Program-made: the position numbers and the translations under genes | The notes under the pieces: model-generated | What the model was told of the DNA's origin: nothing | The model's database searches: none | The model's input: the letters and a program-made list of their open reading frames with translations, nothing else | Shown here: one piece after another, positions 1 through 8,510 of the stretch | Numbering within the stretch: position 1 is the stretch's first letter | Layout of the letters: each line of letters opens with the position of its first letter | From: JAVKDP01 sp040222185 | GTDB lineage: Bacteria; Bacteroidota; Rhodothermia; Balneolales; Balneolaceae | Assembly: GCA_040222185.1 (NCBI GenBank) | Contig: JAVKDP010000049.1 | Location: forward strand, 1 to 58,242 | DNA: 58,242 bases | Direction: 5' to 3'

Positions 1-384
1 GAGTTTTATTCCGGCAAACCGGACCCGTTTCCAAGATTAATGGGAGATATTTTGTTGGAGCAGTATACAGCCAGCGACAGGCATCATGAGAAAATCGGCT
101 TGAAGTATGAGAAGGATAAGAACCCATACCGAACGGCAAAAAGTACGATTAAGACATTGGAGCTAAGCTTTTTTAAGAAAAGCCTTGAAGAATTATCAGA
201 GAAGTACAAAACAGCCAGTGAGGAAGAGAAGAAGAAAATCATCCAGGTACAAGCCGACGTACAATCCAAAATAGCCCGACGCCAAAAAACGGACTCAGAT
301 GAATTATACCCAGACCCTGATGGTACTTCAGAAAACATCGTAAACGAAAAAGTTTTCGAGTACAAGATGAAGGGAGAGAAGTAG
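1..384 (+). CDS. dnaG: C-terminal part of probable DNA primase DnaG (5' end outside window)
   Basis: The reading frame is open from base 1, upstream of the first in-frame ATG at 40, so this is the 3' end of a longer gene. The visible 127 residues are charged and helical, with an FPRLMGDILLE stretch followed by long helices rich in Lys and Glu. This is the look of the C-terminal helicase-binding domain of bacterial primases, which binds DnaB and sits at the end of DnaG; the linker-like acidic tail is also common there. No catalytic (TOPRIM or zinc) region is in view, so the call rests only on the tail. Another protein with a helical C-terminus is possible. Confidence 0.5.
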   Translation, partial: EFYSGKPDPFPRLMGDILLEQYTASDRHHEKIGLKYEKDKNPYRTAKSTIKTLELSFFKKSLEELSEKYKTASEEEKKKIIQVQADVQSKIARRQKTDSDELYPDPDGTSENIVNEKVFEYKMKGEK

Positions 385-386
385 AA

Positions 387-413
387 CCTGTTGAACGAAG
401 AACATTCAACAGG
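387..413 (+). terminator. Hairpin after the dnaG-like gene
   Basis: CCTGTTGAA and TTCAACAGG form a perfect 9-bp stem with a 9-nt loop just after the stop codon at 384. It lies between this gene and the opposing gene ending at 435, so it can stop transcription from both sides, although a strong T-run is lacking. The right arm belongs to a 14-bp sequence repeated at 1128–1141. Confidence 0.5.
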
Positions 414-417
414 GAAT
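404..417. repeat. 14-bp direct repeat, copy 1
   Basis: ATTCAACAGGGAAT occurs here and again at 1128–1141, exactly flanking the gene at 435–1088. In both copies the repeat is the right side of a small hairpin. Confidence 0.6.
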
Positions 418-434
418 GTAGAATTTAGAAGTGT

Positions 435-1088
435 TTAATCCTTTCTTTTATAAAATTTGTTAGAAATTTCAATAAGGTTACAGAAGTAGCCTAGTTCATT
501 TATACTTGAATAAAATTCATGATATGAGCAGGCATTATGATAGGAAACGGTCCTTTCCTTTTCGTTTAGAATAATAGTTAAGTCATAAGATGTACCATCA
601 ACAATTGCTCGTACTATCTTCTGTTGTTCTCCTAAATGATTTTCCGCATACTTGAACATTCTTGGTCTTAAGGCTTCCATATCAGGTAGAAGTAAGAGTG
701 AGTCAATTTTTACCGAATTTCGAAACTCACTAAATGTTCTGTCTTTTAATACATATTCAGTTCTGTCGTATATGTTTGTTTTCATTCGAAAGAGTTTTTT
801 CTCTTCAGTAAATTTTCCAGCTGTAATTCGAACTGAGTCCTCATAAAACTGCGCAAACCAAAACGAGCCACCGTTTGCAATACTAATTTTTTCAGTTAAA
901 ATTATTTCCAGCTTGATATCTGAATCTGGTTGAAGTTTGGCTTTCGAGACAACATTTATCCATCTGTTATTATTATCGTTGGTTTCAATTGATAAACTAT
1001 CGATCCACGAACTCTGAGCCTTCGTAATTCCACTAAAAATGCAGGACAGAAAGGCCAGACAAAGTAAGCTCCTCAGTATTACTTTCAT
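435..1088 (-). CDS. Secreted protein of unknown function
   Basis: 217 residues. The N-terminus (MKVILRSLLCLAFLSCIFSGITKAQ) is a clear signal peptide ending in an Ala-Gln signal peptidase I site, so the protein is exported. The rest is mixed beta-rich sequence with several basic and aromatic residues and two cysteines near the C-terminus. I recognise no family. The gene stands alone on the minus strand, convergent with the dnaG-like gene, and is flanked by 14-bp direct repeats (404–417 and 1128–1141) that may mark an insertion. Confidence 0.7.
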   Translation of the reverse strand: MKVILRSLLCLAFLSCIFSGITKAQSSWIDSLSIETNDNNNRWINVVSKAKLQPDSDIKLEIILTEKISIANGGSFWFAQFYEDSVRITAGKFTEEKKLFRMKTNIYDRTEYVLKDRTFSEFRNSVKIDSLLLLPDMEALRPRMFKYAENHLGEQQKIVRAIVDGTSYDLTIILNEKERTVSYHNACSYHEFYSSINELGYFCNLIEISNKFYKRKD

Positions 1089-1112
1089 GCATTTCTATTT
1101 TAAATGTGTTTA

Positions 1113-1141
1113 AGTTGAATAGAGAATATTCAACAGGGAAT
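1113..1141. repeat. 14-bp direct repeat, copy 2, within a small hairpin
   Basis: ATTCAACAGGGAAT at 1128–1141 repeats 404–417. Together with the preceding TTGAATA it forms a short hairpin (TTGAATA/TATTCAA, loop GAGAA). It could act as a terminator for the minus-strand gene starting at 1574, or mark the edge of an insertion. Confidence 0.5.
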
Positions 1142-1163
1142 TAAGATTGAAGAACTGCTCTAC

Positions 1164-1574
1164 TTATGCTTCTTTTTGGTGATTGAACATCCAGCGGATT
1201 CCGAACTTATCTTCAAGTTGGCCGAAAATGGCTCCCCAAAAAGTATCCTGTAAATCCATATGAACAGAACCACCTTCAGCAAGCTGATTAAAAATGGATC
1301 TCATGCTGGCTTCATTGTCAAAGGAAAGATTCAGGTGAATGGTATCTCCGGGGTTAACGCCTTTATGAGGAGCACCGTCTGAAAACATAATGGAAGTACC
1401 ATTAAATGCCATTTCAGCATGCATGATTTTATCCTTGTAATCATCTTCAACAGGCATATTAGCGTCCCCAAACCGCTGGAAGGAAGTCATCTTGCCATTG
1501 AAAATGCCTTTATAAAAATTCATTGCTTCTTCGCAATTACCAGGAAAGAAAATATATGGCGTTAAACTATTCAT
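1164..1574 (-). CDS. VOC-superfamily (PhnB/glyoxalase-like) protein
   Basis: 136 residues, beginning MNSLTPYIFFPGNCEEAMNFY, the usual opening of the PhnB-like branch of the vicinal-oxygen-chelate superfamily. Typical landmarks follow: a central HAEMAFNG strand, MFSDG, and a C-terminal FGQLEDKFGIRWMFN block in which 'DxFGxxWm' is the family hallmark. Members are small cytoplasmic two-module proteins. Some are metal enzymes, and many PhnB-like copies have no assigned reaction. A possible ribosome-binding AGGAG lies just upstream of the start at 1574. It is separate from the operon at 1621–5480. Confidence 0.85.
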   Translation of the reverse strand: MNSLTPYIFFPGNCEEAMNFYKGIFNGKMTSFQRFGDANMPVEDDYKDKIMHAEMAFNGTSIMFSDGAPHKGVNPGDTIHLNLSFDNEASMRSIFNQLAEGGSVHMDLQDTFWGAIFGQLEDKFGIRWMFNHQKEA

Positions 1575-1620
1575 GATACACTCCTTATGTAAATAATTTC
1601 AGAGGATAATAGCTAAATTT

Positions 1621-2295
1621 TCAAATACGAGTCAAAGCGTAAACTAAAATATTAGCTCCCATTTGAAGAGCTTTCTGACGAATCTCAGGTGGGTTACTAT
1701 GGACTTCGGGATCAGCCCATCCATCGCCTAAATTCGACTCATAGGTATAATACACGATAAGTTTACCATCCAGGAACAAGCCATATCCACGAGGAGATTC
1801 GTTATCATGCTCATGGATTTTCGGGAGCCCTGAGCTAAACTCGAATACCTGGTTATAAATCGGGTGATTAAAAGGAAGCTCGATCAACTCTTCATCCGGG
1901 AAAGCCTGTGTAAGTAGCGTTCGGATATGTTCATCCAATCCATAATCATCATCCACATAAAGAAAACCACCATTTTCTAAATAGGTACGCAGATTTCTGA
2001 CTTCTGAGTTATTCGCCGTGATGGTTCCGTGCCCGGTTAAAAATAAAAAGGGATAGGAATGAATCTCTGTACTCCCCAGGGCAACATCTTCGTATTTACT
2101 GTTAATAGTAATCGGGACGTTCTGGTTTGTAAACCTGATCAGGTTCTTCAGTGAAGAAGGATCGTTATACCAATCTCCGCCACCCCGATACTTTACTCTT
2201 GCAATCTCAAAATCACCAGCTTCCTGCGCATATACAGGAAGTGCCAGTGGTGTGAGAACAAGAATAAAAAGTATAGATCGAAGCAGAACTTTCAT
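1621..2295 (-). CDS. DUF4159 family exported protein
   Basis: 224 residues with a signal peptide (…LALPVYAQ). After it comes the DUF4159 pattern: FEIARVKYRGGGDWYNDPSSL near the start, then FLFLTGHG and LRTYLENGGFLYVDDDYG, and a late GWADPE. The fold resembles glutamine-amidotransferase/ThuA-like domains, and the function is not established. It is the last gene of a probable operon with the DUF4249 protein and TonB receptor upstream (gap of 15 bases), so a role at the cell envelope is likely. Confidence 0.85.
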   Translation of the reverse strand: MKVLLRSILFILVLTPLALPVYAQEAGDFEIARVKYRGGGDWYNDPSSLKNLIRFTNQNVPITINSKYEDVALGSTEIHSYPFLFLTGHGTITANNSEVRNLRTYLENGGFLYVDDDYGLDEHIRTLLTQAFPDEELIELPFNHPIYNQVFEFSSGLPKIHEHDNESPRGYGLFLDGKLIVYYTYESNLGDGWADPEVHSNPPEIRQKALQMGANILVYALTRI

Positions 2296-2310
2296 TTCAG
2301 AAATATCAGG

Positions 2311-3204
2311 TTAAAACTGTGGTCTAATAAACGTAGGAATAGTATCAGAAGCCATAGCTCCGAATAAACCAATTCCACCTTCTACATGCGACAATACATT
2401 CTGGATTTCACCTGGAGATAATGTAGAACCGCCCAGTTGTACATCTGCAGACCGAACGTAATCATAAATATTATCATCCACAGTGGTTGCTACCACACGG
2501 TTATCGCCAAAGAAGGCTACAGCAAGCCATGGATAACGTACGGTTACGGTACCATCATTATTTTGTGTGAAGTTTCCTTCGTTTAATAAACCAGATGAGG
2601 TTTCAGCAAAATCCTCAAGATCATCATCATCATCAAAGAAATCAGCATAGAGAGGAGTAAGGTTTTCAATAATTGGGTTTTCTGAAATGGTATTGAAGAT
2701 GTACACGTTCTGCCTGCCTGGGTATGAACTTGCGGATAGTGTGACTTCTAACTGCTCAGATGACTGATATACTAAAGTGTCTTGCACTCCGGCTACTACT
2801 GTAAAGTCGCCGGGAACAATTGCAGTAGCACTTACTTCATCCACAGCGCTTCCATTAGGTATAGTAACAAATAGCTGGTAGGTACGGGAAGGAAGAACCG
2901 AATGAGGAACATTTGGAGTATAAATACCCGGTGTATCCATCGAGTAAGCAAAGGTAGAATCGGTACCTGAACCATTTACATCCAGGAGCCTTAATTCAAC
3001 TGTGGCACCGGAAACAGCAGTATTCTCAAAGCTGTAAAAGTCGAAAGCCGGAGCTGTTGTGGATAACCGAACCTGCGAGATGTTTCTGTTTGCTACGATA
3101 TAGGATTCTAATACATAAAACTCTTCATATTCATCCTGTGGATAAATATCACATCCTAAATAAGCGATAACGAAGATAAAAAACGGGATTAATGATTTTC
3201 TCAT
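2311..3204 (-). CDS. DUF4249-type lipoprotein, partner of the TonB receptor
   Basis: 297 residues with a short lipoprotein signal (FFIFVIAYLGC at about residues 8–18). The body is beta-rich: FYVLESYIVANRNISQVRLSTTAP, followed by SGATVELRLLDVNGSG and a Thr/Ser-rich PSRTYQLFVTIPNG segment. This is the pattern of DUF4249 proteins, which regularly sit directly after TonB-dependent receptors in Bacteroidota and are thought to be surface partners. Here it starts 5 bases after the receptor gene, so the two are probably co-translated. The substrate is unknown. Confidence 0.8.
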   Translation of the reverse strand: MRKSLIPFFIFVIAYLGCDIYPQDEYEEFYVLESYIVANRNISQVRLSTTAPAFDFYSFENTAVSGATVELRLLDVNGSGTDSTFAYSMDTPGIYTPNVPHSVLPSRTYQLFVTIPNGSAVDEVSATAIVPGDFTVVAGVQDTLVYQSSEQLEVTLSASSYPGRQNVYIFNTISENPIIENLTPLYADFFDDDDDLEDFAETSSGLLNEGNFTQNNDGTVTVRYPWLAVAFFGDNRVVATTVDDNIYDYVRSADVQLGGSTLSPGEIQNVLSHVEGGIGLFGAMASDTIPTFIRPQF

Positions 3205-3209
3205 GACAA

Positions 3210-5480
3210 TTAAAATTTTACAGTGTAAGAGATTGCTGGTACGATTGGGAGGAGGTTAACATCATCTTGTTTAACCGGGTTTTCATCAAAGTCGAAGCTT
3301 TGAAACCAGACGTTCCGCCTTGAATAAATATTGATAACCTGTAGCTGTAGTTCTGACTCACCAAGGCCAAAGAAGGTTCCTTTGCGCGCAAAAGAAACAT
3401 CTAAACGATGATAACTAGGCAGCCTGCCTGCGTTTACTTTCCCTACAGTGAAGGCATTGGTTTCATCGGTACCGAATTCAGGAGAATCATACAATGCATA
3501 ACGTCCAAGTACTTCAGTATAAGCTTGTCCGGTGGCATATACCCACGCTCCTGTGAATTTCCATTTTCTACTGAGCTGGTAATTCATTATAAAGTTCACA
3601 TCGTTACGACGATCATACTTTGGTGGATAAAAACGAGCCACCTGGTCGTCATCTCCTAGCTCCACATTAAAGCCCGGGAACTTCCTCCAGGTATAACTAA
3701 GCGTGTAACCAATATAACCGGTGAGTTTACCAACTTGTTTTTCGAACATGATTTCAGTTCCGTAAGCCGAGCCTTCGCCAACCCGGAACAGGTCTTCATA
3801 CAAAAGGCCAGCTGCATCAGGAAGGAAGGGATCCAGTTCAAACAGGTCTTTCATTGTCCTGTAATAGACTTCAATATCCAGTCCATAATTCTCGAATGGG
3901 ATTGTTTTTGCACCCAATACAAACTGGTCTCCATAGGCTGGATTTATACCTTCATCAGAAGTCAGCCATACATCAAAACCTGAAAAAGCTTCATTACTGA
4001 TTAAGGTCAGGAATTGGTTGTATCGTCCATAAGCAGCTTGTAAACGAACACGTTCAGCTACACGATGCTCAACAGATAACCTCGGCTCAATACGCAGGTA
4101 ATTTCCATCTGAGAAATAGTTAAGACGTGTACCTCCAATAATTTTCCAAAGGTCATTCGGCTGCCAGGTATCCTGGATATAATAAGAACCATAGCGGGCA
4201 TGTATTCTACTGCTGAAACTATCCTGGTTATCAAAGCGATCATTCAGGTTTAGAGTAAATACACCAGCCCAGATACCTGTTGAAATCTGGTGCTTTTCAT
4301 TGGGGAGATATTCAAGATCCGATTTGAGAGAATAATCGTAAATGTTGTTATCTCTTTTGAAAGGAGTACCACCCACTTCAAATTCCGGGAAGTTGAAATA
4401 CCTGGAACCAGTAAGTACAAAATTAGAGAATAGCTTCTCATTGAAAATGTGAGTCCAGTTCCCACTTAAAGTCTGGTTTCCATAATCCAGTTTAAATTCA
4501 GCGTCATCAGCGAAAGGGAAGGTTACCTTATCCACCCCGGAATAGAAAGCCAGTGAAAGTTTGTCATTTTGTGAGACATCATAATTCACCTTTCCGTTAA
4601 AATCGAGAAAGTAAAACAGGGAAGGGATGTTATCACTGTTTTGGCGAAGGGCAGCTAATAAAGGTTCTAAAGTAGAACGCCGGGCAGCAAACATATAGGA
4701 CCCGTTTTTTATAGGACCTTCAATGGCAGCACGCGATGCAAGCATTCCTAAAGTAACAGTACCCGCCATATCATTCCGGTTTCCGTCTTTATTATAGATT
4801 GAAAGAACAGAACCGAGTCGGCCACCATATTCAGCCGGGTAACCACCTTTAAATAACCGAACATCCTTAATGGCATCCGGGTTAAAGGTGGAGAAGAATC
4901 CAAAAAAATGACTTGGATTGTATACCGTAGTTCTATCTAATAAGATCAACGTTTGATCCGGGCTACCACCGCGGATATATAATCCACTGGAAAAATCAGA
5001 AGCTGCTTTCACACCCGGGAGTAATTGAATAGAACGGAACACATCCGCTTCAAAGACCGAAGGAAGTGATTTAATAAGCTCTGTTTTAACCTGGGCTGTA
5101 CCAATAGATTTTAGCTCATCCTTTTCAGCCTGGGATTCAACAATAATCTCCTCGCCCACAAAAGTGTCGGGTTGAAGCTCTATATCCAGCCTTAGATTTT
5201 CTCCCGCCTGAAGTACGATTTCCTGCTTAAAGAGTTGATATCCAATGTAAGAACAGGCAATAGTATAGGTGCCCGGGCTTATATTTGTGATGGTGAAATA
5301 ACCTAAAGTGTTAGTTGATGCTCCCCTGTTATTTTCTAAAAGCGCGACGTTTGCACTAATAAGAGTCTCTCCGGTTTTTGCATCTTTTACGTATCCATTT
5401 ACAGATATGGTTTGCTGAGCTTGTATCGATTGTGAGATGAGAATCAAAAAGATTGGTACAAGCAGTATTTTTTTAATCAT
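3210..5480 (-). CDS. TonB-dependent outer-membrane receptor
   Basis: 756 residues: signal peptide (to about residue 21), a carboxypeptidase-regulatory-like beta-sandwich (about 22–110, VNGYVKDAKTGETLISANVAL), then a plug domain (about 120–230, LPSVFEADVFRSIQLLPGVKAASDFSSG and YIRGGSPDQTLILLD) and a long beta-barrel ending in a terminal aromatic residue (SYTVKF). It transports a ligand across the outer membrane using TonB energy. It heads an operon with a DUF4249 and a DUF4159 gene. This trio occurs across Bacteroidota, but its ligand cannot be read from the sequence. Confidence 0.92.
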   Translation of the reverse strand: MIKKILLVPIFLILISQSIQAQQTISVNGYVKDAKTGETLISANVALLENNRGASTNTLGYFTITNISPGTYTIACSYIGYQLFKQEIVLQAGENLRLDIELQPDTFVGEEIIVESQAEKDELKSIGTAQVKTELIKSLPSVFEADVFRSIQLLPGVKAASDFSSGLYIRGGSPDQTLILLDRTTVYNPSHFFGFFSTFNPDAIKDVRLFKGGYPAEYGGRLGSVLSIYNKDGNRNDMAGTVTLGMLASRAAIEGPIKNGSYMFAARRSTLEPLLAALRQNSDNIPSLFYFLDFNGKVNYDVSQNDKLSLAFYSGVDKVTFPFADDAEFKLDYGNQTLSGNWTHIFNEKLFSNFVLTGSRYFNFPEFEVGGTPFKRDNNIYDYSLKSDLEYLPNEKHQISTGIWAGVFTLNLNDRFDNQDSFSSRIHARYGSYYIQDTWQPNDLWKIIGGTRLNYFSDGNYLRIEPRLSVEHRVAERVRLQAAYGRYNQFLTLISNEAFSGFDVWLTSDEGINPAYGDQFVLGAKTIPFENYGLDIEVYYRTMKDLFELDPFLPDAAGLLYEDLFRVGEGSAYGTEIMFEKQVGKLTGYIGYTLSYTWRKFPGFNVELGDDDQVARFYPPKYDRRNDVNFIMNYQLSRKWKFTGAWVYATGQAYTEVLGRYALYDSPEFGTDETNAFTVGKVNAGRLPSYHRLDVSFARKGTFFGLGESELQLQVINIYSRRNVWFQSFDFDENPVKQDDVNLLPIVPAISYTVKF

Positions 5481-5582
5481 AATTAGATAAACGGTGATTT
5501 AGTGAGTGCCTTTAACGATGATACGTATTGAAAGTTTAGCCGAGTGTAGCATAAAAATGTTAAGAAATTGTGATCATGATTT

Positions 5583-6473
5583 TCAGAGCCCTAAACCTGT
5601 CTGAACATTCGCTCCATTCGGAATTTTTAAATCAGTACCCAGTTCTTTATTCATAAGTTTTATAAAGTGGGCTGAAAGGAGAGGGGATTCTTTTTCAAGG
5701 TTTTGATGAACAAAGAAATAGAGTTTTTCCAGGCCTTGTTCCTTCCATGTTTTTAACCGGACAACCCATTCATCCAGTCTTGGATAGTCAGTCTCGTGGT
5801 TTGCACCAACATAACGGATAAAGGCAACAGGGGAGGTTAGTCGCATATGCAGTAAATCTCTTCTCCCTGCAGTGTCTGTTACGATATTGGCCACTCCGTA
5901 CTTTTCAAATAACTCATACACCTGGCTGGCTGCGGTTTCGTCATTAAACCAGTCGGTGTGTCTTAATTCGATAGCAAGAGGCAGGTCAGAAGGCCATGCT
6001 TCTAAAAACTGCTGTACCCTGTCGATATCCTTTGGTTTGAAATCGTCTCTTAATTGCAGGAAGATCATTCCAAGTTTTTCTTCAAAGGAGCGAATAGGAA
6101 TAGTGTACTCCTCAATGAGGGCTTCAACACCTTTCAGCCTTTTATAATGGCTGATACTGTTCACCACTTTAGGGAAAAACTTGAAATCGCCCGGGGTTTT
6201 ATTTTTCCATCCGCTTACCACATCTGCTCCGAAAATCCGGTAGTGAGTTGCATTCAGTTCAATTGAGTTAAACTGTTTTGCATAGTACTCAAGCTCGTCT
6301 TTTGTTCCCCGTGGATAAAATCCTTTTAAATCGGCTTTGTTCCACTTTGCACAGCCTACAAAAGCTTCAAAGTTATTGGGGTTACCTTTACTTAGGATTT
6401 TTAAAGTATCCGGGTGGTCGGGGGGGAGAGTGAAATCTATTTCTTCCGGATTGTTTACGCTACCAAATTTCAT
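5583..6473 (-). CDS. DUF72 (YecE-like) protein
   Basis: 296 residues with DUF72 family features: an early FVGCAKWNKADLKGFYPRG block, LEYYAKQFNSIELNATHYR, FKFFPKVVNSISHYKRL, and late FIRYVGANHETDYPRLDEW and YFFVHQN. The family adopts a TIM barrel; its reaction is unknown. The length is typical. The gene stands alone, upstream of ssrA on the opposite strand. No signal peptide is present, so it is cytoplasmic. Confidence 0.9.
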   Translation of the reverse strand: MKFGSVNNPEEIDFTLPPDHPDTLKILSKGNPNNFEAFVGCAKWNKADLKGFYPRGTKDELEYYAKQFNSIELNATHYRIFGADVVSGWKNKTPGDFKFFPKVVNSISHYKRLKGVEALIEEYTIPIRSFEEKLGMIFLQLRDDFKPKDIDRVQQFLEAWPSDLPLAIELRHTDWFNDETAASQVYELFEKYGVANIVTDTAGRRDLLHMRLTSPVAFIRYVGANHETDYPRLDEWVVRLKTWKEQGLEKLYFFVHQNLEKESPLLSAHFIKLMNKELGTDLKIPNGANVQTGLGL

Positions 6474-6648
6474 GCTTGTGTATTTGATGGTACAGAATAT
6501 TTCCAGTTTGACCCTTCCTGGTATCCTATACCCGTGTTTCTGACATTATTAGCCCTCAAGATAAGGATTAAGTGTTAACGAATTAAAATGATTCTTATCA
6601 ATAATGACTACTAAACTTCGTATATTAAAGGCCGTTCTTTAATTTATT

Positions 6649-7015
6649 GGGGGTGTTCTGGTTTCGACGGGAAGAGTAACACCGTAGGTTGCATGTCGAG
6701 AGTGTCCAATGGATCTCGTAATACCATCCATTATGGAAACTAATATAATTGACAACAATTATTCATACCGCCTAGCAGCGTAAGCTGACTAAGCCGTTCC
6801 CTTGGCTCACGTGCCTGTCAGTGCCAAGCTGAACGTCATAACAGATAGGATAGCGTTATTAAGGTTTTCTGTCTTTAATGCGTGAAATTTCACAGAATAG
6901 TTAAAAGTCGCTTGGTTATTGGGCTCGGCTTTTAGCGAAATTTAATCAATAACTAAACATGTAGATGCTTGCAGGTTTGCCTTTTCGGACCGGGGTTCGA
7001 CTCCCCGCACCTCCA
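6649..7015 (+). ncRNA. ssrA: Transfer-messenger RNA (tmRNA)
   Basis: The 5' end reads GGGGGTGTTCTGGTTTCGACGGG, the conserved tmRNA opening. The 3' end has a tRNA-like T arm (GGGGTTCGACTCCCC) and CACCTCC at 7008–7014, which pairs with GGGGGTG at 6649–6655 to make the 7-bp acceptor stem, with A7015 as discriminator; CCA is not encoded. The tag frame ends at 6781–6783 (TAA) and encodes a peptide ending NNYSYRLAA, the expected degradation signal; the resume codon lies near 6733–6738. tmRNA rescues stalled ribosomes and tags their products. Its 3' end is the insertion site of the element at 7016–19636. Confidence 0.97.
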
Positions 7016-7016
7016 C
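6994..7016 (+). repeat. attL: 3' end of ssrA at the left edge of the element
   Basis: GGTTC at 6994 and CCCCGCACCTCCAC at 7003–7016 recur with the same 9-base spacing at 19614 and 19623–19636. The 14-bp identity covers the end of the acceptor/T-stem region of ssrA, a favoured target of tyrosine recombinases, with the integrase gene immediately downstream. Confidence 0.85.
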
Positions 7017-7038
7017 TTATCTGTTATCAGATTGTAGC

Positions 7039-7079
7039 AAAGCCTTGTAATCCTTATATTTGAGGGTGTACAGGGCTTT
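7039..7079 (+). terminator. Intrinsic terminator of ssrA (element-supplied)
   Basis: AAAGCCTTGTA (7039–7049) pairs with TACAGGGCTTT (7069–7079), with one G·U pair, and is followed by TCTGT. It lies just past the tmRNA end and inside the element, so the element seems to supply a replacement terminator. A related hairpin remains beyond the right attachment site at 19651–19692. Confidence 0.6.
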
Positions 7080-7229
7080 TCTGTATACAGATCATATCAG
7101 ATCAAGACAGATTTTTGGTGAACTATTGGTGACCACTCTCAGAAAAGACAAAATAGGTCACCGGACTTTTTAATATGTCCGTGAGAGATCCCTGCTGGAT
7201 ACTCTAATTATCACTAAAATCAGATTGAT

Positions 7230-8444
7230 ATGAATAGAGTAAAAGCGACTTTTTTAATTCGTAAGAATAAAATAAAGTCAAACGGCAATGCACCCATTTA
7301 CTTGAGGGTGACGGTAGATGAAAAAAGAAAAGAGATTTCTACTAAAAAAGAAGTAGCACCAGAGAAGTGGTGTGTTAACCGACAACGTGTAAAAGGAAAC
7401 GCTCGGGAAGTTCAGGTTATTAATAACTACCTGGACCAGATACAGAGAGAAGTACTAGAGACTGAAACTCAAATCCTTAAGCAAGGGGAAGAGGTTACAG
7501 CTGAAAGTATCAAATCAAGAATGATTGGAGAAGAAAAGCCGAGAATCTTATTAATTGATTTCTTTGAGGACTATCTCAAGAAAATGAAAGAATTGATTGG
7601 TAATGGATTCGCTGAAAATACTTACAAACGTTACCGGACTTGCTTAAAGCACTTGAAAGCTTTTGTTCAACAAGAATGCGATTCAGGAAGTATCGCCTTA
7701 AATGAGTTGGATTTAACTTTCGTGCGAAACTTTGAACACTTCCTGAAAACGAAGGACAAGCCTTGTTCTCATAATTCAGCCTTAAAATACATTGACCACT
7801 TTCGAAAAGTAATAAACGTAGCGTTGGATCATGAGTTGACAATTAGTAATCCCTTCAGACGGTTTAATTCTAAATATGAAACTATTGACCCTGAATATCT
7901 GAATGGAGAAGAATTGCGAGCTATAGAGAGAAAGTCTATGCCTATTGATAGGGTAGCCAGAGTAAAGGATGTGTTTCTTTTCTGTTGCTTCACAGGATTA
8001 GCATTTAAAGATGTTGAAAAACTAACCAAAGATGATATGGAAGTAGATAATAATGGAAATTATTGGCTGATTGTAGCTAGGCAAAAAACAAAAGAGCCTT
8101 CAATTATAATGTTGCTTCCAGTACCATTAACTATCATCGAGAAGTATAAAGATGATCCAGAAACAGCTTCAGGGAATTTGTTACCAGTTATCTCTAATCA
8201 GAAAACCAATGCTTACCTGAAAGAAATTGCTTTGTTATGTGGAATAAAGAAGAATATAACTTTCCATATGGCAAGGCATACCTTCGGTACTACAGTGAGT
8301 CTTGAAAATGATGTTCCAATGGATACAGTCCAAAAAATTATGGGACACAAGGACATTCGATCAACTATGCTGTATGCACGAGTAACAAGAAGAAAAGTTG
8401 GAAGAGATTTAGAAAGATTAAGAGAAAACCTTTCAGAAAAATAG
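7230..8444 (+). CDS. Tyrosine recombinase/integrase of the element
   Basis: 404 residues: an Arm-type N-terminal domain (about 5–90, FLIRKNKIKSNGNAPIYLRVTVDEKRKEISTKK), a SAM-like core-binding domain (about 105–205) and a catalytic domain (about 220–400). Catalytic marks are H346-x-x-R349 (HMARHTF) and MGHKDIRSTMLYARV near the end, with the nucleophile Tyr. The usual first Arg in 'TGLR' is Ala258 (FTGLAFKDVEKL), as is known for CTnDOT-type recombinases of Bacteroidota. It reads away from ssrA and sits 214 bases from attL, so it is the enzyme expected to integrate and excise this island. Confidence 0.93.
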   Translation: MNRVKATFLIRKNKIKSNGNAPIYLRVTVDEKRKEISTKKEVAPEKWCVNRQRVKGNAREVQVINNYLDQIQREVLETETQILKQGEEVTAESIKSRMIGEEKPRILLIDFFEDYLKKMKELIGNGFAENTYKRYRTCLKHLKAFVQQECDSGSIALNELDLTFVRNFEHFLKTKDKPCSHNSALKYIDHFRKVINVALDHELTISNPFRRFNSKYETIDPEYLNGEELRAIERKSMPIDRVARVKDVFLFCCFTGLAFKDVEKLTKDDMEVDNNGNYWLIVARQKTKEPSIIMLLPVPLTIIEKYKDDPETASGNLLPVISNQKTNAYLKEIALLCGIKKNITFHMARHTFGTTVSLENDVPMDTVQKIMGHKDIRSTMLYARVTRRKVGRDLERLRENLSEK

Positions 8445-8445
8445 G

Positions 8446-8507
8446 AACAGTATTAGCAGTACCAGCAGTTTATTTTTTAACATGCGGGTACTGCGCCTAC
8501 TGCTGTT
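8446..8507. terminator. Imperfect hairpin between converging genes
   Basis: AACAGTATTAGCAGTACC (8446–8463) and GGTACTGCGCCTACTGCTGTT (8487–8507) are imperfect inverted repeats, with GCAGTACC/GGTACTGC exact. They fill the space between the integrase stop at 8444 and the opposing ATPase stop at 8511. Probable two-way terminator. Confidence 0.5.
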
Positions 8508-8510
8508 AGT

